Shown: positions 33,698 through 40,870 of the stretch, in pieces | How positions within the stretch are numbered: the stretch's first letter is position 1 | Layout of the letters: each line of letters opens with the position of its first letter | Assembly (NCBI RefSeq): GCF_000720185.1 | Contig: NZ_JOIY01000015.1 | Span: forward strand, 1-64,000 | From: Streptomyces sp. NRRL S-340 | GTDB lineage: Bacteria; Actinomycetota; Actinomycetes; Streptomycetales; Streptomycetaceae | Direction of reading: 5' to 3' | Length of the DNA: 64,000 bases | Notes under the pieces: model-generated | Told to the model about the DNA's origin: nothing | The model's database searches: none | Seen by the model: only the letters and a program-made list of their open reading frames with translations | Program-made: the position numbers and the translations under genes

Positions 33698-34450
33698 ATG
33701 AGCGGCGCGGAGTTCGGCGGCCGTACCGGCCGACAGGGCAAACTCTCCCAGTGGCTGCGCGGACGCCGCCCGAAGGAGGCCGCCGGGGACGGCGGCCGGG
33801 AGGCCCTGCTGCTCGCCGCCGCCGGCGCGGGCCTGCCGCTGGCGCCCGCCGCGCACCCGGGATCCGGTTACGGCTGTTCCTGCGACCGCGTCGGCTGTCC
33901 CACGCCCGCCCGGCACCCGGTGTCGTTCGCCTGGCAGACGCAGTCCACGACCGACCGCGCGCAGGTCGAGCGCTGGGCCAGGCACCAGCCGCAGGCGAAC
34001 TTCATCACGGCCACCGGCATGACCCACGACGTCCTCGACGTGCCGCTGGAGGCCGGACAGGAGGCGCTGGAGCGGCTGCGGGCCACCGGCGTCGACGTCG
34101 GCCCGGTCGCACGGAGCGACGACGGCCGCATGCTGTTCTTCACCCTCACCCGCGGCACCCCCGAGGACGAGGACGAGTGGTGGCCGTGCGAGCTGGACTG
34201 CCACCCCGAGACCATGGACGAGCACCCCGGCCTGCGCTGGCACTGCCGCGGCTCCTACGTCCTCGTACCCCCGGCCCGGCTGCCCGGTGACGAGGGCCGG
34301 GCGGTGCGCTGGGTCGAGGGCCAGGGCCCGGAACACGCCCTCCCGGACCCGCTCACCCTGCTGGAAGCCCTCACCGACGCCTGCGCCCGCCACACCGCCG
34401 ACGACAGCGACCCGGGCCACGCGCACACGGCCTGGCCCGTACGCCACTGA
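33698..34450 (+). CDS. Stand-alone Prim-Pol (bifunctional primase/polymerase N-terminal) domain protein
   Basis: A 250-aa protein resembling the bifunctional DNA primase/polymerase N-terminal domain common in actinomycete plasmids and phages. The segment LLAAAGAGLPLAPAAHPGSG, the Cys-rich CSCDRVGCPTPARHP, HPVSFAWQTQST and WARHQPQANFITATG are typical. The catalytic acidic pair expected after TATG is weak here (HDVLDVP), and no helicase domain follows, so it may be a regulatory or degenerate Prim-Pol. ATG 33698 has GAGGGG 5 nt upstream. No mobile-element genes adjoin it. Confidence 0.75.
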   Translation: MSGAEFGGRTGRQGKLSQWLRGRRPKEAAGDGGREALLLAAAGAGLPLAPAAHPGSGYGCSCDRVGCPTPARHPVSFAWQTQSTTDRAQVERWARHQPQANFITATGMTHDVLDVPLEAGQEALERLRATGVDVGPVARSDDGRMLFFTLTRGTPEDEDEWWPCELDCHPETMDEHPGLRWHCRGSYVLVPPARLPGDEGRAVRWVEGQGPEHALPDPLTLLEALTDACARHTADDSDPGHAHTAWPVRH

Positions 34451-34620
34451 CCGGGGACGGCCACTGAAGCGGGGACCGCCACTGAGCGCGGACGGGAACC
34501 GACCGCCGAGGCAACCGACCGCGGACGGCCCCGAGCCCGCGCGCCCCGGCCTCCTGAGCCCCGGACTCCCGCTCCGCTCCCTGTCCCCTCGACGTCCCCT
34601 CGACGGGAACCCGGCGCGCG

Positions 34621-35640
34621 TCAGCCGCCCTGCGCCGACGTCATGCCCTGCACACGGCCCACGACCGACACCTTCTTGCCGCCCGCACCCGCTCCCGTGC
34701 CCGCGCCCGTGGCCGGGTCGAGAGCCACTTCGCTGGAGACGAACTCCATCGTCAGCGACTGCTTGATCTCACCCTTGGTGAGCGCCCGCACGCCCTTGTT
34801 CGGCGTCGGCACCGAGGCACCCGAGGCGGCCGTCTGCTTCTGGTAGTGGTGCGTGGCGAAGAACACCAGGGCCCCGCCGTCGGCCGTGCGCAGCGCCAGC
34901 GGGGCGTAGTCGCCGCCGGTCAGCGGCTCGTCGATGTACTGCGTGGCCAGCCCCGGCCGCACCGCGTTCTTCGCGCGCAGCGCACGCCAGCCCGAGGTGT
35001 GCACCCCCGCGGCGAACGTGTCACCGCCGTCCTTCAGGTACGTCGCGTAACCGCGGCTCAGCCCGCCCGGCGCGGCGGCCAGCCCGGCGGCGCCGGCGGG
35101 CACGGCCTCGGCCCAGCCGTCCTCGTCCTCACGGAACTTCGGCACCCCCTCGGGGGCCACCAGGGTCAGGTACGCCACCTGCCACTTCTCGGTGAGCGCG
35201 TGCCGGGTGAACACCAGCAGCCAGCGTGCGCCGCCGCCCTTGCTGCCCTTCGCGTCGGCGAGGAACCAGCGCGGCCAGCCGGCCTTCTTGGGGATGGTGA
35301 ACTTCGCGTCCGTCAGCTTCAGCGGCGCGTGGGCGGTGTTGCCGCCCGGGCTGTTGATGTGGCCGGCCTTCAGCCGGGCCGCGTCGATCGCGCCGAACGC
35401 GCCGGTGACGTGACCGGCGTCCAGCGAACTGTCGTACGCCTTGTCGGCCTTGTTGTACGCGGCCGTGAACTGCGCCAGCGCCGTCGCGGCCTCGGCCCGC
35501 GTGGCCGAGGGGAGCACCTCGCGCTCCCCGTGCACCACCACGCACCCGCCGGCGGTCAGCGCCAGCGCGGTCACGGAGGCCGCCAGCGCGGCCGTGCGCT
35601 CAAGCCTGCGAAGCCTTCGAGGGCCGCGACCCCTGCTCAT
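34621..35640 (-). CDS. Lipoprotein of unknown function coupled to efeU
   Basis: A 339-aa secreted lipoprotein. An Arg-rich n-region (MSRGRGPRRLRRLERT) and hydrophobic stretch lead to a lipobox with Cys33 (ALTAGGC). The mature part has mixed alpha/beta content with WPRWFLADAKG, WLLVFTRHALTEKWQVAYLT and VFFATHHYQKQT, the look of an NTF2/SnoaL-like extracellular domain pair. Its ATG 35640 lies inside the end of efeU (41-bp overlap), so it is the last gene of the iron-box-controlled efeO-efeB-efeU operon. A role in iron uptake is inferred from position only. Confidence 0.75.
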   Translation of the reverse strand: MSRGRGPRRLRRLERTAALAASVTALALTAGGCVVVHGEREVLPSATRAEAATALAQFTAAYNKADKAYDSSLDAGHVTGAFGAIDAARLKAGHINSPGGNTAHAPLKLTDAKFTIPKKAGWPRWFLADAKGSKGGGARWLLVFTRHALTEKWQVAYLTLVAPEGVPKFREDEDGWAEAVPAGAAGLAAAPGGLSRGYATYLKDGGDTFAAGVHTSGWRALRAKNAVRPGLATQYIDEPLTGGDYAPLALRTADGGALVFFATHHYQKQTAASGASVPTPNKGVRALTKGEIKQSLTMEFVSSEVALDPATGAGTGAGAGGKKVSVVGRVQGMTSAQGG

Positions 35641-36472
35641 CAGCTACCGTCACCTTCCCCTTCCCGGAGGCGAACCCTACCGGGGCGAAGAACACGGTGA
35701 GCGTCGGGACCAGGTACAGCAGCCACACCGTGACCTGGAGGACGGTCGGGTCCGGCTGGAAGTTGAACACGCCCTTCAGGAGCGTGCCGTACCAGCTGTC
35801 CGGCGGGATGGTGCCGGAGACGTCGAAGGCCAGGTTCGTCAGCCCCGGCAGCCAGTCCGCCTCCTGGAGGTCGTGGAAGCCGTACGCGAGCACGCCCGCC
35901 GCGACCACGACCAGCATGGCGCCGGTCCAGGTGAAGAACTTGGCCAGGTTGATCTTCAGCGCGCCCCGGTAGAACAGCCAGCCGAGCAGGACCGCGCTGG
36001 CGATGCCGAGGGCCACGCCGATCAGGGGGCGCGGGGTGCCGTCGGAGGCGGCGTGCACGGACGCCCACACGAACAGGGCCGTCTCCAGGCCCTCGCGGCC
36101 CACCGCCAGGAACGCGGTGGCGACCAGCGCGCCGGTGCCCATGGCGAGGGCCGCGTCCAGCTTTCCGTGCAGCTCGGACTTCAGGTGCCGGGCGGTGCGC
36201 CGCATCCAGAACACCATCCACGTCACCAGGCCGACCGCGATGACGGACAGCGAACCGCCCAGCGCCTCCTGCGCCTCGAACGTCAGCTCCTGCGAGCCGA
36301 ACTCGAGGACGCAGCCGAAGCCCATCGCGATGGCGACCGCGATGCCGATGCCGGTCCAGATCGGCCGCAGCGCGTCCCTGCGGCCGGTCTTGACCAGATA
36401 GGCGATGAGGATGCACACGACGAGGCTGGCCTCCAGCCCCTCGCGCAGACCGATCAGATAGTTGGAGAACAC
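35600..36472 (-). CDS. efeU: EfeU/FTR1-family high-affinity iron permease
   Basis: A 290-aa seven-helix membrane protein that moves iron across the cytoplasmic membrane. The two REXXE iron-binding motifs are Arg10-Glu-Gly-Leu-Glu14 and Arg126-Glu-Gly-Leu-Glu130. Start is GTG 36472, 4 bp after the efeB stop, with GAGGCGTAGG upstream that includes that stop. Its 3' end overlaps the lipoprotein gene. The C-terminus (KGKVTVADEQGSRPSKASQA) is cytoplasmic. The gene order efeO-efeB-efeU on the minus strand and the upstream iron boxes indicate a complete EfeUOB ferrous/ferric uptake system. Confidence 0.95.
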   Translation of the reverse strand: MFSNYLIGLREGLEASLVVCILIAYLVKTGRRDALRPIWTGIGIAVAIAMGFGCVLEFGSQELTFEAQEALGGSLSVIAVGLVTWMVFWMRRTARHLKSELHGKLDAALAMGTGALVATAFLAVGREGLETALFVWASVHAASDGTPRPLIGVALGIASAVLLGWLFYRGALKINLAKFFTWTGAMLVVVAAGVLAYGFHDLQEADWLPGLTNLAFDVSGTIPPDSWYGTLLKGVFNFQPDPTVLQVTVWLLYLVPTLTVFFAPVGFASGKGKVTVADEQGSRPSKASQA

Positions 36473-36476
36473 GGAC

Positions 36477-37742
36477 CTACGCCTCCTCGGACAGCAGTGT
36501 GCGGCCCCACCAGTCGTCCGCGTCGCGGACGCCGGGCGGGATCGCGAAGACCGCCGAACCCACGTGCTGGATGTATTCGTTGAGCGCGTCGTGCGCGGCC
36601 AGCCTGCGCTGGAGCGGGATGAACCCCGTGCGGGGGTCGCGCTGGTAGGCCAGGAAGAACAGGCCCGCGTCGAGGCGGCCCAGACCGTCGGTGCCGTCGG
36701 TGAAGGAGTAGCCCCGGCGCAGGATCGTGATCCCGCCGTTGGCGTCGGGGTGCGCGAGCCGGACGTGCGCGCCGGGCTTCATCGCCTTCAGGAACGGCTC
36801 GTCGTGCTCCTTGGCCTTGCCGGCCGGCGCCCCCTCGCCCTTGTCCCGGCCGAAGACGTCCTCCTGCTCCTGCAGCGAGGTCCGGTCCCAGGTCTCGATG
36901 TTCATCCGGATGCGCCGGGCGACGAGGTAGGAACCCCCGCTCATCCAGGCGTCCTCGGCGCCGCCGTCCCCGTCCCCGGCCCACACGAACTTCTCCAGCC
37001 GGTCCGTCTCGGTCCCGGCGATGTTGCGCGTGCCGTCCTTGAAACCGAAGAGGTTGCGCGGGGTCTGGGAGCCGGGGGTGGTCGAGGAGGTCTTGCCGAA
37101 GCCGAGTTGCGACCAGCGGATGGCGACCTTGCCGAAGCCGATGCGGGCCAGGTTGCGGATGGCGTGCACGGCGACCTGCGGGTCGTCCGCGCAGGCCTGG
37201 ATGCACAGGTCGCCGCCGGTGCGGGTCCGGTCGAGGTTGTCGCCGGGGAACCGGGGCAGGTCGACGAGGGCCGCCGGGCGCTTCTCCCTCAGCCCGAACT
37301 TCTCGAACAGCGAGGGCCCGAAGCCGAGGGTGAGGGTGAGCCGGGAGGGCGGCAGACCCAGCGCCTCGCCGGTGTCGTCCGGGGGCGCCTCGGCGAGCCC
37401 GCCGTAGGCGCCCTCGCCGACCGCCTTGCCCGCCGTCATCCGGCGCGCGGCGGCCGTCCAGTCCTTCAGCAACTGCACGAACTCGGCGCGGTCGTCGGTC
37501 TTCACGTCGAACGCGGCGAAGTGCAGCCGGTCCTGGACGGGCGTGGCGATGCCCGCCTGGTGGGCGCCGTGGAACTCCACCGCGCCGGACTCGTCCGGAC
37601 CGGAGGCGTCCGCGCCGTCCCCGTTCTTCGCCAGCGCCACCGCGCCGCCGGCCGCGACGGCGCCGAGCGCGAGCCCGGCCCCGCCCCAGCCGATCAGCGC
37701 CCGCCGGGACGGGGCGGTGCCCTGCGTCTGTTCCTCTGCCAT
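36477..37742 (-). CDS. efeB: EfeB, Tat-exported dye-decolourising (DyP) haem peroxidase
   Basis: A 421-aa secreted haem protein. Twin-arginine signal SRRALIGWGGAG (Arg13-Arg14) then a hydrophobic helix to about residue 37. DyP landmarks: GFKDG at 233-237 (GxxDG, with catalytic Asp), the haem-ligand region HVRLAHPD (His326, His331), and FLAYQRDPRTGFIPLQ near the end. In EfeUOB systems it oxidises ferrous iron or takes iron from haem before transport. 10 bp separate it from efeO and 4 bp from efeU. Confidence 0.95.
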   Translation of the reverse strand: MAEEQTQGTAPSRRALIGWGGAGLALGAVAAGGAVALAKNGDGADASGPDESGAVEFHGAHQAGIATPVQDRLHFAAFDVKTDDRAEFVQLLKDWTAAARRMTAGKAVGEGAYGGLAEAPPDDTGEALGLPPSRLTLTLGFGPSLFEKFGLREKRPAALVDLPRFPGDNLDRTRTGGDLCIQACADDPQVAVHAIRNLARIGFGKVAIRWSQLGFGKTSSTTPGSQTPRNLFGFKDGTRNIAGTETDRLEKFVWAGDGDGGAEDAWMSGGSYLVARRIRMNIETWDRTSLQEQEDVFGRDKGEGAPAGKAKEHDEPFLKAMKPGAHVRLAHPDANGGITILRRGYSFTDGTDGLGRLDAGLFFLAYQRDPRTGFIPLQRRLAAHDALNEYIQHVGSAVFAIPPGVRDADDWWGRTLLSEEA

Positions 37743-37752
37743 GACCCCGCCC

Positions 37753-38904
37753 CTACTTCTTCACCACGGCGACGGCGAGCTTGGACAGCGGCTCGGCGAG
37801 TGCGTTCACCGCGTCCGACAGCTCCTTGCGGCCGTCCTTGCCGACCGTGTCGTAGGAGACGAAGTCGTACTGCGTCTTGTCCGAGCCCTTGGTGCGGTAG
37901 CCGTCGAGGAGGGTGTCCAGCGCGCCGAACTGCTTGTCGAGTTCCCTGGTGAGCGCCGGGTCGTTCTTCGCCGCGACCGGCTTGAGCAGGTCGTACGCCT
38001 TCTGCGCGCCCTCGACGTTGCCCTTGAAGTCGACCAGGTCGGTGTGGGCGTAACGGTCCTCCTCGCCGGTCACCTTGCCGGTGGCGACCTCGTCGAGGAG
38101 TTCCTTGGCGCCGTTGGCCATGGAGGTCGGGGTGATCTCGGCGGTGCCGACCCGCTTCTGCCAGTCCTTGAGGTCGGTGACGAGCCGGTCGGCGAGGGTC
38201 TTCTCCTCGGCGCCGATCTTCCCGTCCTTGAACAGCGACTTCTCCAGCCGGTGCCAGCCCGTCCACTGCTGGCCGTCCTCCAGGCCGTCCTCGCGCACGT
38301 CGACCTTGGGGTCGATGTCGCCGAAGGACTCGGCGACCGGCTCGGTGCGCTCCCAGCCCAGGCGCGAGGGCGCGTAGGCCTTCTTGGCGGCGGCCAGGTC
38401 CCCGGCCTTGACGGCCTTCACGAACGCCTCGACGCGGGGCAGGGTCTCGTCGGCCTGGTCCTGCGCGTACTGGCGGTAGTCGGCGACGGCCTTGTCCAGC
38501 CGGGGGTCGCGCGCGGCGGCGGCGCCCTTGCCGGTGACGGTGAGCTTCTGGCGCACGCCGTGGCCCTTCATGCCGGGACGGCAGGCGATCTCGTACGAGC
38601 CCGGCTTGACCTCGGCGGTCAGCGTGTACTTGGTGCCGGGGCCGATGTTCTCCTTCTCGGAGACGATCCGGTCGTCCGGGAAGACGATCTCCACCTCGGT
38701 CGCCCGGGATCCCTTGTTCTCTATCTTCAGCGTCACCTGGCCGGCCGGGACGCTCTTCGCGGACGTCTCGCACGTGGAGTCGGCCGCGGTCACCTGGATC
38801 GCGTCGCCGTCGGAGGCGTCGCTCTTGGCGGTGCAGGCCGTCACGGCGGTCAGAGCGGCCGCGGTGGCGGCGGCGGTGACGACGGAGAGTCGGACGGCTC
38901 GCAT
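37753..38904 (-). CDS. efeO: EfeO, iron-binding lipoprotein (cupredoxin + M75 imelysin domain)
   Basis: A 383-aa surface lipoprotein. Signal with lipobox VTAC (Cys24). Residues about 35-125 are a cupredoxin-like domain (EVEIVFPDDRIVSE, GSYEIACRPGMKGHG with Cys/Met/His candidates), followed by an M75 helical domain with HxxE, His218-Arg-Leu-Glu221 in GWHRLEKSLF, and GWERTEPV. It captures iron and hands it to EfeB/EfeU. First gene of the operon; the two DmdR-like iron boxes at 38926-38963 are 22-59 bp upstream of ATG 38904. Confidence 0.95.
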   Translation of the reverse strand: MRAVRLSVVTAAATAAALTAVTACTAKSDASDGDAIQVTAADSTCETSAKSVPAGQVTLKIENKGSRATEVEIVFPDDRIVSEKENIGPGTKYTLTAEVKPGSYEIACRPGMKGHGVRQKLTVTGKGAAAARDPRLDKAVADYRQYAQDQADETLPRVEAFVKAVKAGDLAAAKKAYAPSRLGWERTEPVAESFGDIDPKVDVREDGLEDGQQWTGWHRLEKSLFKDGKIGAEEKTLADRLVTDLKDWQKRVGTAEITPTSMANGAKELLDEVATGKVTGEEDRYAHTDLVDFKGNVEGAQKAYDLLKPVAAKNDPALTRELDKQFGALDTLLDGYRTKGSDKTQYDFVSYDTVGKDGRKELSDAVNALAEPLSKLAVAVVKK

Positions 38905-38925
38905 GCAGGCTCCAGGTGAGAACAG

Positions 38926-38944
38926 TTGGTGAGGCTGCCCTAAC
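38926..38944 (-). promoter_or_regulatory. DmdR/DtxR-type iron box 1 of efe operon
   Basis: TTGGTGAGGCTGCCCTAAC matches the actinobacterial iron-box consensus TTAGGTTAGGCTCACCTAA at about 14-15 of 19 positions. It lies 22 bp upstream of efeO, where an iron-loaded repressor would block transcription. Confidence 0.75.
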
Positions 38945-38963
38945 TTACCCGAGGCTTACCTCA
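38945..38963 (-). promoter_or_regulatory. DmdR/DtxR-type iron box 2 of efe operon
   Basis: TTACCCGAGGCTTACCTCA directly abuts box 1 and matches the consensus at about 13 of 19 positions, including the central AGGCT. Two adjacent sites suggest cooperative binding of two repressor dimers pairs. Confidence 0.65.
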
Positions 38964-39126
38964 CCTCCACCCGTCCGGTCCGTGATTCAGCTCGCATCGG
39001 CTGCCCGCAAAGATCACAGGCACGGCTTGATCTCGACACCGCAAAGGGGAGGTCACGCAACGGCAAATCACCGGTAACGCGGGTCCGGCGCCGGGTCCCC
39101 GGCCCCGCTGGTGCTTCAATTCCCCG

Positions 39127-39780
39127 GTGACTGACTACGACGTGCTGCGCGTCTTCTGCGGCCCGCGCGGCGGCTACGGCAACGAACTGGGCGTGGTCCG
39201 CGACGGCGCCCTGCTCCCCGGCCGCGACGACCGCCAGGCGTTCGCCGCCGAACTCGGCTTCAGCGAGACGGTGTTCGTCGACGACCCCGAGCGCGGCGTC
39301 ATCGACATCTACACCCCCACCCTGCGCCTGCCCTTCGCCGGTCACCCCTGCGTCGGCACCGCCTGGCTGCTGGACGTACCGGAACTGGTCACCCCGGCGG
39401 GCCGGGTCGGCGCCCGCATGGACGGCGAGTTCACCTGGATCGAGGCCCGCCCCGAGTGGGCCCCGCCCCGCACCCTGCGCCAGTACGCCACCCCCGCCGA
39501 GGTCGACGACCTTCCCGTCCCGCCGCCCGGCGAGTGGATCTACGCCTGGTCCTGGGAGGACGAACCGGCCGGCCGCGTCCGCGCCCGCGCCTTCCCCGGC
39601 CGCGGCGACGGCATCGACGAGGACGAGGCCACGGGTGCGGCGGCCCTGCTGCTGACGGCCCGACTGGGCCGCGCCCTGAACATCACCCAGGGCTCCGGCT
39701 CCCAGATCCTGACGGCACCCCAGCCGGAGGGGTGGGTGGAGGTCGGCGGGCGGGTGGTCCTTGAGGGGCAGGAACGCTGA
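39127..39780 (+). CDS. PhzF-family isomerase/epimerase
   Basis: A 217-aa protein of the PhzF (phenazine biosynthesis-like) fold related to diaminopimelate epimerase. The catalytic Glu lies in GYGNELGVV, followed by LGFSETVFVDDP, LRLPFAGHPCVGTAWLL and EDEATGAAALLL, all family blocks. It is shorter than the usual 260-300 residues, and the N-terminal half-domain looks trimmed. GTG 39127 is 6 nt after a TTCAAT element, suggesting a leaderless mRNA. Substrate unknown; it is divergent from efeO. Confidence 0.85.
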   Translation: MTDYDVLRVFCGPRGGYGNELGVVRDGALLPGRDDRQAFAAELGFSETVFVDDPERGVIDIYTPTLRLPFAGHPCVGTAWLLDVPELVTPAGRVGARMDGEFTWIEARPEWAPPRTLRQYATPAEVDDLPVPPPGEWIYAWSWEDEPAGRVRARAFPGRGDGIDEDEATGAAALLLTARLGRALNITQGSGSQILTAPQPEGWVEVGGRVVLEGQER

Positions 39781-40282
39781 CCGGTGCCGGGCTACGACTA
39801 ACGATTCGGTCCCACCGGCCGCCGCTATTGCGGTGCAGGTCCGGCTTGAGAGCGGACCGGCAGAGCGTCAGATGCCGTCGAGCGGGTCGGTTGCGTACTC
39901 CCCACGCTCTCCCGGCACATTCGTCGGTATCGACCTCACGCAGCTGCAGGATGTGGTCCGTCTTGACGTGGCGGGCCGAGGAGTGTCCGAGAATTGCGGG
40001 GAACGGTGCTTCGAGGGCGCCGTGGTCGTCCTCAAGGCTGCCGCAGCTGTGAGAAGCGAAGCGAGAGCAGCGGCTCGGGCGGGTGAGTAGGCGCTCAGAC
40101 GACCGGTGGTCTCATCGGCACATCGTTCCCTCCGAGGAGGCGATTGATCTCGGTGGCGTGCGGATGATCCGGCCGATGCTCCGCTGCACTGCGGTGAGAA
40201 CGAGGGCCTGGCGCCTTGCCACTGTCCGTGACGTCGCACCGGCACCCGCTGCTGGAGTGCGGCATGCCCTAACGGTGCGACG
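39781..40282. other. Intergenic region at left edge of accessory island
   Basis: 502 bp with poorer GC bias in codon third positions than neighbouring DNA. A minus-strand reading at about 39880-40010 includes ILGHSSARHV, reminiscent of a tyrosine-recombinase box, but no intact gene. No tRNA or att repeat could be recognised. Confidence 0.5.
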
Positions 40283-40870
40283 TCAGAACTCCTTGCGAAG
40301 GTCCGTACCCTCGGGCGCTCGGAAGCAGCCGGATACGACAGTGACCTCGATCCTGGGGTTCGATTCGTGAAGGTGGGTGGGAGTGGCCACCACGAGTACA
40401 GCGTTCACCGAGTAGGGCTCGGTCTTTGAGTCGGCCGTGAGCTCGATGACCTTTGCCTTGCTCTTATTGGGGCCGTAATCGACGATCTTCCAGCCGTGCT
40501 CGGGCAAATTCTCCCGCAAGCGCTGGAATCCCTGCTTCAGTTTCTCTTCCGACACCTGGTAGAGCGACCAGGGGTGGTGCATTCGGTAAAGATGATCGGA
40601 ATCCTTGTCACAGAGAGAGACGCCAGCACCCCCCTCGGTCGTCTTGCCTTCTTTGACCCCGATCATGTCGAGGATCTGACTGGAGAAATGGTTGGCCTGT
40701 GTCCTGGCTTTGTCCACGGCGAGGGTCGTCGGCTTGGGATCTTTTCCGGAGCCGGACGCATCGTTGCTAGTCACGTCTTTCGAGCATCCCGTCACGAGGA
40801 GGGGCAGGGCAAGCACCGCAGCGGCAAGAGCACGTTGACGACGTAGCAGAGGTTTCATCATCGGACTCAC
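40283..40870 (-). CDS. Lipoprotein of unknown function, end of WXG-like operon
   Basis: A 195-aa lipoprotein: basic start MMKPLLRRQR, hydrophobic segment, lipobox LLVTGC. The mature domain shows QGFQRLRENLPEHGWKIVDYG and a strand-rich half with VNAVLVVATPTHLHESNPRIEVTVVSGC, a fold often found in actinomycete cell-surface proteins. GTG 40870 overlaps the TGA of the hydrolase gene as GTGA and has GGAAG 4 nt before it; ATG 40861 is an alternative. Third gene of the operon 43202-40283. Confidence 0.8.
   Translation of the reverse strand: MSPMMKPLLRRQRALAAAVLALPLLVTGCSKDVTSNDASGSGKDPKPTTLAVDKARTQANHFSSQILDMIGVKEGKTTEGGAGVSLCDKDSDHLYRMHHPWSLYQVSEEKLKQGFQRLRENLPEHGWKIVDYGPNKSKAKVIELTADSKTEPYSVNAVLVVATPTHLHESNPRIEVTVVSGCFRAPEGTDLRKEF

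Noticed and set aside
39870-40010. Minus-strand ILGHSSARHVKTDH as tyrosine integrase remnant
   Set aside because: Only one short box resembles an integrase; no catalytic Arg or Tyr context could be joined, so it is mentioned as a doubtful scrap and not annotated.
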